6,698 bases of DNA from positions 1 through 6,698 of the forward strand of contig JAMPAE010000084.1 of assembly GCA_023667385.1 (NCBI GenBank), read 5' to 3'. This document shows, in pieces, positions 1-5,256 of the stretch. The DNA is from Ruminococcus sp. Its GTDB lineage: Bacteria; Bacillota; Clostridia; Oscillospirales; Acutalibacteraceae. The position numbers were made by a program, and so were the translations under genes. The notes beneath the pieces were generated by a model, which searched no databases, was not told where the DNA came from, and saw only the letters and a program-made list of their open reading frames with translations. Position 1 is the first letter of the stretch; each line of letters begins with the position of its first letter.

Positions 1-266
1 GCTTCGGTGCATTTGTGGAAATTGCTCCGGGCAAAGAGGGACTTGTTCACATCAGCAAGCTTGATGTGAAGAGAACCGAAAAGGTTGAAGATTGCGTTGC
101 TGTTGGTGATGAGGTTATCGTTAAGGTAATCGAAATTGACGATCAGGGCAGAATCAATCTTTCAAGACGTGATGCTCTCATTGAAATTGAAGGCGCAGTT
201 CCCGAAGACAACGGTGAGGATTCCGCAAGAAGACCGAGACGTGATAACAGAAGAAACCGCCACTAA
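1..266 (+). CDS. pnp: Polyribonucleotide nucleotidyltransferase (PNPase), C-terminal fragment
   Basis: This is the 3' end of a gene that starts upstream of the window; the reading frame is open from base 3 to the TAA at 264-266. The visible part is an S1 RNA-binding domain: GAFVEIAPGKEGLVHISKL, then a VGDEV segment, then GRINLSRRDAL, a combination typical of the PNPase C-terminus. It is followed by a short acidic linker and an Arg/Asn-rich tail ending RRDNRRNRH. PNPase degrades RNA 3' to 5' by phosphorolysis in the cytoplasm, and its S1 and KH domains hold the RNA. The catalytic RNase PH domains and the KH domain lie outside the window. Other S1 proteins (RpsA, Tex, YugI) are possible, but the INLSRRDAL ending just before a short charged tail fits PNPase best. 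An intrinsic terminator follows 11 bases after the stop, so pnp ends its transcript here. Confidence 0.88.
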   Translation, partial: FGAFVEIAPGKEGLVHISKLDVKRTEKVEDCVAVGDEVIVKVIEIDDQGRINLSRRDALIEIEGAVPEDNGEDSARRPRRDNRRNRH

Positions 267-277
267 TGATAAAATAC

Positions 278-305
278 AAAGCTGTCCGAAAGGGCAGCTT
301 TTTTT
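278..305 (+). terminator. Intrinsic terminator of pnp
   Basis: The left arm AAGCTGTCC (279-287), loop GAAA (288-291) and right arm GGGCAGCTT (292-300) form a 9-bp stem with one U-G pair (285 with 294) and a stable GNRA-type loop. An uninterrupted T run covers 299-305, and A278 can pair with T301. The stem lies 11 bases after the pnp stop codon. The wobble is tolerated only in the + strand transcript, which agrees with its use by pnp. Confidence 0.93.
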
Positions 306-441
306 GAATTAGTGATGAATAATCAGTAGTTAGTGCCAAGAGACAGTAATGTGGATTGGCGTATAAAATCGCTTCAAAGCGACAAAAATCAAAAAAATGT
401 CTTCATTTCGTCAGATTTAACAAAAAACAGTGATTATAATA
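306..441. other. AT-rich intergenic spacer, no gene seen
   Basis: No ORF with a plausible ribosome binding site is present. The first part (about 308-330) is a run of degenerate short units of the type AGTGATGA / AATCAGTAG / TTAGTG, which looks like decayed short tandem repeats. At 369-382 there is an inverted repeat, TCGCTT and AAGCGA separated by CA. At 396-409 a weak 5-bp repeat, AAATG and CATTT, is separated by 4 bases. None of these is followed by a T run, so I do not call terminators. Confidence 0.5.
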
Positions 442-470
442 TTGACAATTTATTGTTGATTTAATATAAT
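442..470 (+). promoter_or_regulatory. Sigma-A promoter of the HAD/symporter/phosphoesterase unit
   Basis: A perfect -35 box TTGACA lies at 442-447 and a perfect -10 box TATAAT at 465-470, separated by exactly 17 bp in very AT-rich DNA. Transcription should start near 477, giving a leader of only about 25 bases before the ATG at 501. This leaves no room for a riboswitch or leader peptide, so any control would act on the promoter itself. Both hexamers match the consensus at every position. Confidence 0.85.
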
Positions 471-500
471 TAATTCAATATCGGTTATTGCGGTGAAATT

Positions 501-1067
501 ATGAACGTTTATGATTTTGACAACACGGTTTATGACGGTGAAACGCTTGTGGATTTCATCATCTACTATGTTTTTCACGACATAAAAATCTGGAGGTTTA
601 TTCCAAAACTGCTTTTCATCTGGCTGAAAGATAGTTTGCATCTTTTCACGGTTGAAGAAGCGGTGGAGGCTTATGCCGGCTTCCTTGAGGGCTATTATGT
701 TCACGTCAAAACTCTTGATGAAGACACGGTGAAGTTTTGGGATAAGCACGAAAAGAAAATCAAACCGTTTTATAAAAAAATCCGCCGTGATGATGACGTT
801 TTCGTCACCGGTACAACAGATTTTATCTTTGACGAAATCGCTCGTAGAATGAATATCAAAAATTACATCACTTCAGCCGTTGACAGGAAAACAGGTAAAT
901 TCACAAGGCTTTGCTTTCTTGAAAACAAGGTCAAGCTCTTTCGTGAACGCTATCCTGACGCTGAAATTGAGAATTTTTATACTGATTCAATGAACGATAA
1001 ATCAATGATGGACATCAGCAAAAATGTCTATCTTGTCAAAGGCAGCAAAATAACAAAGATAAAGTGA
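501..1067 (+). CDS. HAD-superfamily phosphatase, subfamily IB (PgpC/SerB-like)
   Basis: The 188-residue product carries all four HAD motifs. Motif I is YDFDNTVYDGET, with nucleophile Asp5 and acid/base Asp7. Motif II is VFVTGTTDF, with Thr103. Lys143 in LENKVKLF supplies motif III. Motif IV is FYTDSMNDKSMMD, with Asp162 and Asp166 for Mg2+ binding. The order and spacing fit the IB subfamily, whose small cap sits between motifs I and II and which includes phosphoserine phosphatase and the PgpC/CicA lipid-phosphate phosphatases. The cap here (about residues 17-45) is strikingly hydrophobic and aromatic, as in PgpC, so the substrate may be membrane-associated; that is inference. A GGTGA ribosome site (492-496) sits 4 bases before the ATG. 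The stop codon TGA overlaps the ribosome site of the next gene. It is the first gene behind the consensus promoter. The fold call is firm; the substrate is unknown. Confidence 0.85.
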   Translation: MNVYDFDNTVYDGETLVDFIIYYVFHDIKIWRFIPKLLFIWLKDSLHLFTVEEAVEAYAGFLEGYYVHVKTLDEDTVKFWDKHEKKIKPFYKKIRRDDDVFVTGTTDFIFDEIARRMNIKNYITSAVDRKTGKFTRLCFLENKVKLFRERYPDAEIENFYTDSMNDKSMMDISKNVYLVKGSKITKIK

Positions 1068-1077
1068 GGTTATCAAG

Positions 1078-2604
1078 ATGGGAAAAGTTGGAGAATTTCT
1101 TGATAGTAAAATCATCAAAAAAGATGTTGGCGAGGAAACCGTGCTGACGTGGAGAGAAACGCTTTCTTATGCTGTGGGTCGTGGTGCTCAGGGTATGAAT
1201 ACCAGCATGACAAGCTCAAAGTACATCAACAAATTTTTGACAGATGTTTTATTTGTTAAGCTTAAAAACCCCATGGGAATTGCGTCAAAAATCAGGTTAT
1301 TCTGCGGAATTTTCGATGCAATCAATGACCCTGTCATGGGTATTATTGTTGACAAAACCAGAACAAAAGACGGTCAGATGCGTCCGTATATTAAATGGGC
1401 ACCGATTTTTGTTTCTATTGTTATGATATTGTTTTTTGTCGGTTCGTCTAATATGCCCGGTTGGGTTAACATTGCGTATGCAACTTTCCTTTTTGTAATG
1501 CTCGATGTTACATATACTGCATTCGACATTCCAATGGGTGCTTTGGCATTTTCCATCACGCCGAGCGGTGTTGAACGAACGAAGCTGTTTGGCATCAGCT
1601 CAATCACACGTTCAATTGTTGGTGCTCTTCCTCAGGTATTCATTGCAGCCGGTGGCTTGCTTCCGTATTTCAAGGATCACACAGCTAAAGCATACCTCAC
1701 ATCTGCAATCATTTCGGCAATCGGAATTTTCTTCCTCACTCGTCTGACTTATAAAAATACCCGTGAAAGAGTTGAACACAGAGAAGAAAGTCCGTCAGTT
1801 AAAGATTGCTTTAAAATGCTTTTCAAAAACAGACCGTTGTTCATGCTCTTTATCGGAAACATTTTCTTCATCCTTTGCAAAATCCCCGAACAGGTTTCAT
1901 ATTACTTCGTTTATGATCTCATGTCAAACGGCAAATACAATGTATTTATTGATGTTGTTAAATTTCCGGGATTTTTGCTTGCAGGTCTCATCGTTCCGAA
2001 AATTGTTGAAAAGCTTGGTGAAAAATCAGACTCAAGAAAGATTTATCAGTTCTGCTGCATTTCAGCAATCATCATTCACTTGCTCTTTGCAGGTCTCACC
2101 TATAACGGCTTGATGAATAAGGGCGCAGGCGAATCTGTTTCTGTTATTGTTGGTATTTTGGTTATCCTCTTCACAGGACTTTCAACAATTCCGCTTGAAT
2201 TTAAAAACCTTATTCAAAAGGAAATGGAAGCTGAAACCGTTGACTATATTGAATGGAAAACAGGTACTCGTGCAGACGGTACAATGCTTTCAATTATGTC
2301 ATTCACCGGTAAGGTTGAGAACACTTTCTCATCATCAATCGGTCTTGCAATTCTCGGCTTAACAGGCTATATTTCTCACTCAGACGGTAATGTTGCTCAA
2401 AACACAGGAACAAACTGGGCACTTTTCATCATGACAACTCTTGTTCCTGCTGTTGGCTATCTTCTCATGCTCATCCCGATGCATTTCTATAATATTACAG
2501 CCAAGAGCCATAAAGAGATGATGGCAGATCTTAAAATAAGACGTGAAGAACTTGCAGCAGCAAGAGCAAACGCAGAGGCGGAGGCAGCAAGTGAACAGGC
2601 ATAA
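1078..2604 (+). CDS. GPH-family (MelB-like) cation:solute symporter
   Basis: The 508-residue membrane protein has about 12 hydrophobic segments and the family signature in helix II: FDAINDPVMG, then DKTRT and MRPY (residues 79-104). Members of the glycoside-pentoside-hexuronide family import sugars or glycosides with Na+ or H+. By alignment from memory, Asp80, Asn83 and Asp84 match MelB Asp55, Asn58 and Asp59 (cation site), Thr147 and Asp150 match MelB Thr121 and Asp124, and Lys412 lies where MelB has Lys377. MelB Asp19, a sugar ligand, appears to be Asn41 here, so the substrate is probably not melibiose. The cytoplasmic tail (about 471-508) is charged and ends in an Ala/Glu-rich stretch. A GAGG site (1066-1069), overlapping the upstream stop codon, lies 8 bases before the ATG. 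The last 14 bases overlap the phosphoesterase gene. Substrate unknown; the phosphatase neighbours may hint at a phosphorylated or glycoside compound. Confidence 0.9.
   Translation: MGKVGEFLDSKIIKKDVGEETVLTWRETLSYAVGRGAQGMNTSMTSSKYINKFLTDVLFVKLKNPMGIASKIRLFCGIFDAINDPVMGIIVDKTRTKDGQMRPYIKWAPIFVSIVMILFFVGSSNMPGWVNIAYATFLFVMLDVTYTAFDIPMGALAFSITPSGVERTKLFGISSITRSIVGALPQVFIAAGGLLPYFKDHTAKAYLTSAIISAIGIFFLTRLTYKNTRERVEHREESPSVKDCFKMLFKNRPLFMLFIGNIFFILCKIPEQVSYYFVYDLMSNGKYNVFIDVVKFPGFLLAGLIVPKIVEKLGEKSDSRKIYQFCCISAIIIHLLFAGLTYNGLMNKGAGESVSVIVGILVILFTGLSTIPLEFKNLIQKEMEAETVDYIEWKTGTRADGTMLSIMSFTGKVENTFSSSIGLAILGLTGYISHSDGNVAQNTGTNWALFIMTTLVPAVGYLLMLIPMHFYNITAKSHKEMMADLKIRREELAAARANAEAEAASEQA
2580..2593 (+). 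promoter_or_regulatory. Ribosome binding site that sets the phosphoesterase start
   Basis: GGAGG at 2580-2584 stands 6 bases before the GTG at 2591-2593. It is the best Shine-Dalgarno match near the gene and lies entirely inside the symporter coding sequence, in the Ala/Glu-rich tail codons. The alternative in-frame GTG at 2543 would add 16 Gln/Arg-rich residues not expected in the family. The arrangement predicts translational coupling between the two genes. Confidence 0.8.
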
Positions 2605-3976
2605 AACAAAATTGACTTTTATTGCCGACACTCACCATTTTTCGCTTTCATTGGCAGATAACGGTAGAGCCTATCAGCTCAGAAGTGACTCTGATCAAAA
2701 ATGCTTAAAGGAAACCGGCGGTATCATTGATGCCGCCTTTTCTTATATAGCAGCAAGCGATACGGATGCAGTGATGATTGTTGGCGATTTGACAAATGAC
2801 GGCGAGATGGTGAGCCACAAGGAATTTCGTGAAAAATTATATGCGCTCAGCCGTGATAAATCGGTTTATGTTATCTCCGCCACACATGACTGGTGCTGCG
2901 ATGAAAATCCACGCAGGTTCAGCGGCAACAGTGTTTCAAACGATGTGCCGACAATGCCGCATGAACAGCTTAGAGATTTCTATTATGACTTTGGTCCTAA
3001 GCAGGCAATCAGCGAATACATCACTCACCTGGGAACTTGTTCCTATACCGTTGACATTGGCGAAAATGTGCGCCTGCTTGCCCTCAATGACGATCAAAAC
3101 GGAAAGGGCAGAGCCGGCTTTAAGGAAGAGCATTTTTGCTGGATTGACAATCAAATCAAAAAAGCAGAAGCGGACGGAAGAATCCTCATTGGTATGGAGC
3201 ATCACCTGATCATGCCGAATGTACATCCGTTGATAACAGGCGGCGGCACCTGCGTTGGAGACAGGGAAGAGGTTGCTTCAAGGCTTGCTGATGCCGGGCT
3301 TAGATATATGTTTGTGGGTCATTCGCATATGCAGGGTATTGATAAATTTACCTCGCCAAACGGTAATACGATAACGCAGGTAAACGTTGGCTCGCTTTGC
3401 GGCTTTCCTGCACCGATCGTCAGTGTAACAGCAGAAAACGGCAGTTTGCAAATCACAACCGAAAGCTTTCCGAATTTTTCTTTTGACGGCAGGGTATATA
3501 ACACAAAAAAATATCTTGCAGCCAAGGCGTGCACTTTGGTTGACAGTGTAATAAATACTGCCTATACTAATCAGCAGGATTTCTGCAACAGGCTGACGGC
3601 ATTGCAGCTTGACGGTGAAAAATTCAAGCAGATTTATCCGCTTGCAAAACCATTGTTTAAGGCGCTGCAAAAAGCAAAGGTAAAAGATGTGTGCAAACTG
3701 CTGAAACGGCTCAAATTAGCCGAAAATCTCAATCGCAGAGATATAGAAGCGATGAGTGATAAGCCGATAATCGAAATTGTGCATGAAATGATGCTTTCAT
3801 TCATGGACGGCACAACAAATCATTATGAGCAGGGCAGCGCATATTACAATGTTGTCATGAGTGCCGCAGATGCACTTGTTAAAATCAAACCCTGCAAGCT
3901 GACCTTTGATGTCAGAGAAACGCTGCACACTTTGCTTGTGAAACGTGAGTTTGATGTGAATAACTGCGTGATTTAG
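2591..3976 (+). CDS. Calcineurin-like metallophosphoesterase with variant motif III
   Basis: The 461-residue protein (from GTG 2591) has the metallophosphoesterase motifs in order: ADTHHF with Asp13 and His15, GDLTNDG with Asp66, ATHDW at 97-101 in the place of GNH[DE], the EHH block at 203-205, and GHSH at 243-246. These bind a two-metal centre that hydrolyses phosphomonoesters or diesters. The Asn that normally bridges the metals in motif III is Thr98 here, while the adjacent catalytic His99 is kept. A Cys-Cys pair follows at 102-103. The catalytic domain covers about residues 7-275. The remaining 160 or so residues are predominantly helical-looking and match nothing I recognise. There is no signal peptide or membrane segment, so it should act in the cytoplasm. 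It overlaps the symporter gene by 14 bases and is the last gene of the unit. A general phosphoesterase assignment is secure; the substrate is not. Confidence 0.85.
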   Translation: MNRHKTKLTFIADTHHFSLSLADNGRAYQLRSDSDQKCLKETGGIIDAAFSYIAASDTDAVMIVGDLTNDGEMVSHKEFREKLYALSRDKSVYVISATHDWCCDENPRRFSGNSVSNDVPTMPHEQLRDFYYDFGPKQAISEYITHLGTCSYTVDIGENVRLLALNDDQNGKGRAGFKEEHFCWIDNQIKKAEADGRILIGMEHHLIMPNVHPLITGGGTCVGDREEVASRLADAGLRYMFVGHSHMQGIDKFTSPNGNTITQVNVGSLCGFPAPIVSVTAENGSLQITTESFPNFSFDGRVYNTKKYLAAKACTLVDSVINTAYTNQQDFCNRLTALQLDGEKFKQIYPLAKPLFKALQKAKVKDVCKLLKRLKLAENLNRRDIEAMSDKPIIEIVHEMMLSFMDGTTNHYEQGSAYYNVVMSAADALVKIKPCKLTFDVRETLHTLLVKREFDVNNCVI

Positions 3977-4082
3977 TTAGAAATGAGAACCTACGATTAC
4001 AGGCAAGATGTCCATGACTTTTACTTTGCATTTGTGAAAATCATAATTATGCAATTTTCAATCAAATAATTAGAAAATGTAT
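3977..4082. other. AT-rich convergent spacer
   Basis: No gene is seen. The only structure is an AT-rich inverted repeat at 4035-4060: TGAAAAT and ATTTTCA arms of 7 bp enclose a 12-base loop that itself contains the perfect palindrome CATAATTATG (4042-4051). No T run follows on either strand, so a terminator is not claimed. Confidence 0.45.
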
Positions 4083-4118
4083 AATCCCGCAGAACACACA
4101 GTTCTACGGGATTGTTTT
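4083..4118 (-). terminator. Convergent terminator hairpin, probably mainly for metA
   Basis: The arms at 4083-4095 (AATCCCGCAGAAC) and 4101-4113 (GTTCTACGGGATT) surround a 5-base loop. Positions 4090 and 4106 give a C-A mismatch in the + strand RNA but a G-U pair in the - strand RNA, so the 13-bp stem is unbroken only in the metA transcript. On the + strand TTTT follows at 4115-4118. On the - strand the stem is followed by AUACAUUUUC, a weak U tract. It lies between the ends of two convergent genes and may work in both directions. Confidence 0.75.
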
Positions 4119-4147
4119 ATATCAACTTTAATTTCAATTTCTCATTC

Positions 4148-5065
4148 CTAATTAATCGAGTTAATGTCATATGGGGTTCGCTGATAAACGAAATAGTTGA
4201 GCCAGTTTGTGAACATGAGCGTTCCAACGTTCCGCCATGTCATGATTGGCGCTTTCTCAGGGTTGTCATCAGGAAAATAGTTATATGGTACCTTGATGTC
4301 AAGCCCCTTGTTTTTGTCACGGAAGTATTCTTTTGCCAGCGTGTCAACGTCATATTCGGAATGGCCTGTTGCGAAAAATTTTCTGCAATCAAGGTCTGAA
4401 AGCAGGTGTATGCCGGAAATCTCGGAATATGAAAGTATCTGCAAATCTTTGCATTTTGCAATGTCATCAAAGCGTGTTTCCGTGTGGCGTGATTGCGGAA
4501 CGTTATAGCAATCGTCAAAGCCACGCATCAGCGGATGGCGTAAATCAAGCGGTTTATGCGGAAAAACGCCGAACATCTTCTCTTTAAGCTTGTGCTTTGG
4601 AATGCCATAGTGATAATAAAGTGCGGCCTGTGCGCCCCAACAGATGTGAAACGTTGAATAGACGTTAGTCTTTGTCCATTCAAAAATTTTGCAAAGTTCA
4701 GGCCAATAATCTACGTCCTCAAAATTCATGTGCTCAATGGGTGCACCGGTGACAATCATGCCGTCATATTTTTTGTGCTTTACCTCATCGAAAGTCTTGT
4801 AAAACGTGAGCATATGTGATTCATCAATGTGCGTTGATTTGTGTGTTGCAGTTTGAAGAAGCTCAATGTCAACCTGAAGCGGTGAGTTACTGAGAAGCCT
4901 CAGAAGCTGAGTTTCAGTTTCAATTTTTGTGGGCATGAGGTTGAGAATGAGTATCTTCAGCGGACGGATGTCCTGCAATTCAGCACGGCTTTCTGTCATC
5001 ACGAAAATGTTTTCACTTTCAAGGCTTTCCCTTGCAGGAAGTCTGTCGTCAATTCTAATCGGCAC
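4148..5065 (-). CDS. metA: Homoserine O-acetyltransferase, MetA type
   Basis: This 305-residue enzyme acylates the hydroxyl of L-homoserine, the first committed step of methionine synthesis from the aspartate pathway. The fold is that of class I glutamine amidotransferases. Starting at GTG 5065, numbering matches E. coli MetA: Lys47 in NLMPTKIETE, nucleophile Cys142 in FHICWGAQAAL, His235 and Glu237 in TGHSEYD, and the C-terminal FTNWLNYFVYQRTPYD block. Residue 111 is Glu in VTGAPIE. In Bacillus cereus MetA, Glu111 goes with acetyl-CoA, while E. coli has Gly111 and uses succinyl-CoA, so acetyl transfer is predicted. The start was chosen because GAGGTGA lies 5 bases upstream and the N-terminus MPIRIDDRLPA aligns with E. 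coli. A GTG at 5074 would add 3 residues and lacks a spaced ribosome site. The gene is monocistronic here, divergent from rfbC. Confidence 0.95.
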   Translation of the reverse strand: MPIRIDDRLPARESLESENIFVMTESRAELQDIRPLKILILNLMPTKIETETQLLRLLSNSPLQVDIELLQTATHKSTHIDESHMLTFYKTFDEVKHKKYDGMIVTGAPIEHMNFEDVDYWPELCKIFEWTKTNVYSTFHICWGAQAALYYHYGIPKHKLKEKMFGVFPHKPLDLRHPLMRGFDDCYNVPQSRHTETRFDDIAKCKDLQILSYSEISGIHLLSDLDCRKFFATGHSEYDVDTLAKEYFRDKNKGLDIKVPYNYFPDDNPEKAPIMTWRNVGTLMFTNWLNYFVYQRTPYDINSIN

Positions 5066-5070
5066 TGTAA

Positions 5071-5077
5071 TCACCTC
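5071..5077 (-). promoter_or_regulatory. Ribosome binding site that sets the metA start
   Basis: On the - strand this reads GAGGTGA, followed by TTACA and then GTG at 5065-5063. The 5-base spacing is ideal. The upstream GTG at 5074-5072 lies inside this motif and so cannot use it. Confidence 0.8.
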
Positions 5078-5112
5078 ATACTTTAAATGTCACACAATCG
5101 TGCGTATTTTTT

Positions 5113-5141
5113 AGTATATCAAACTTTGAAGCGTTTTTCAA
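5113..5141 (-). promoter_or_regulatory. metA promoter
   Basis: On the - strand, TTGAAA (-35, 5141-5136) and TATACT (-10, 5118-5113) are separated by 17 bp. Transcription should start near 5106, leaving a leader of about 40 bases before GTG 5065. That is too short for a SAM riboswitch or T-box. An inverted repeat, TTGAA, 6 bases, TTCAA (5126-5141), covers the -35 box and part of the spacer and could be an operator. Confidence 0.75.
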
Positions 5142-5174
5142 TGGATATGGACAAGATATTATCAAAATCTCAAC

Positions 5175-5203
5175 TTGACTAAAATAAATGCCGATAGGAT
5201 AAT
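5175..5203 (+). promoter_or_regulatory. rfbC-rfbD promoter
   Basis: TTGACT (-35, 5175-5180) and GATAAT (-10, 5198-5203) are 17 bp apart, each one base from consensus. Transcription would begin near 5210, about 44 bases before the ATG at 5254. The metA and rfbC -35 boxes lie back to back, 33 bp apart. Confidence 0.7.
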
Positions 5204-5243
5204 TAATAAAAATAAGGTAACTATTGTGTAAACAGATGAAAGC

Positions 5244-5256
5244 AGGTGGCAGAATG
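5244..5256 (+). promoter_or_regulatory. Ribosome binding site that sets the rfbC start
   Basis: AGGTG at 5244-5248 is 5 bases before ATG 5254. Two earlier in-frame starts exist, TTG 5224 and ATG 5236. An AAGGTAA motif (5214-5220) sits 3 bases before TTG 5224, but that start would add 10 residues not seen in RmlC proteins. Confidence 0.75.

Noticed and set aside
370..379. Decamer CGCTTCAAAG shared with the metA promoter (5124-5133 on the - strand)
   Set aside because: A shared regulator site was considered, but many chance 10-base matches are expected in a 6.7-kb window read on both strands, and the surrounding bases differ.
396..409. AAATG / CATTT hairpin in the pnp downstream spacer
   Set aside because: Five weak A-T-rich pairs without a following T run are expected by chance in such DNA.
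450..749. Open frame on the - strand over the HAD gene and its promoter
   Set aside because: It lies antisense to a gene with all four HAD motifs, shows no recognisable domain and would end on top of a consensus promoter.
2543..2590. N-terminal extension of the phosphoesterase from GTG 2543
   Set aside because: The 16 added residues are a Gln/Arg-rich out-of-frame reading of the symporter tail, and the good GGAGG site is placed for GTG 2591.
4112..4399. Open frame on the + strand opposite the metA 3' end
   Set aside because: It is a shadow of metA, which has full family conservation; the product is unlike any known protein and begins in the terminator hairpin.
4148..5065. Reading this gene as a glutamine amidotransferase
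   Set aside because: The Cys/His/Glu arrangement resembles class I amidotransferases, but the NLMPTKIETE and FTNWLNYFVYQ blocks are specific to MetA.
5066..5074. metA start at GTG 5074
   Set aside because: No spaced ribosome site precedes it; the GAGGTGA motif serves GTG 5065, which also aligns exactly with the E. coli MetA N-terminus.
5224..5253. rfbC start at TTG 5224 or ATG 5236
   Set aside because: The added residues are absent from RmlC proteins and the AGGTG site fits ATG 5254. TTG 5224 has an AAGGTAA motif nearby, but the spacing is only 3 bases.
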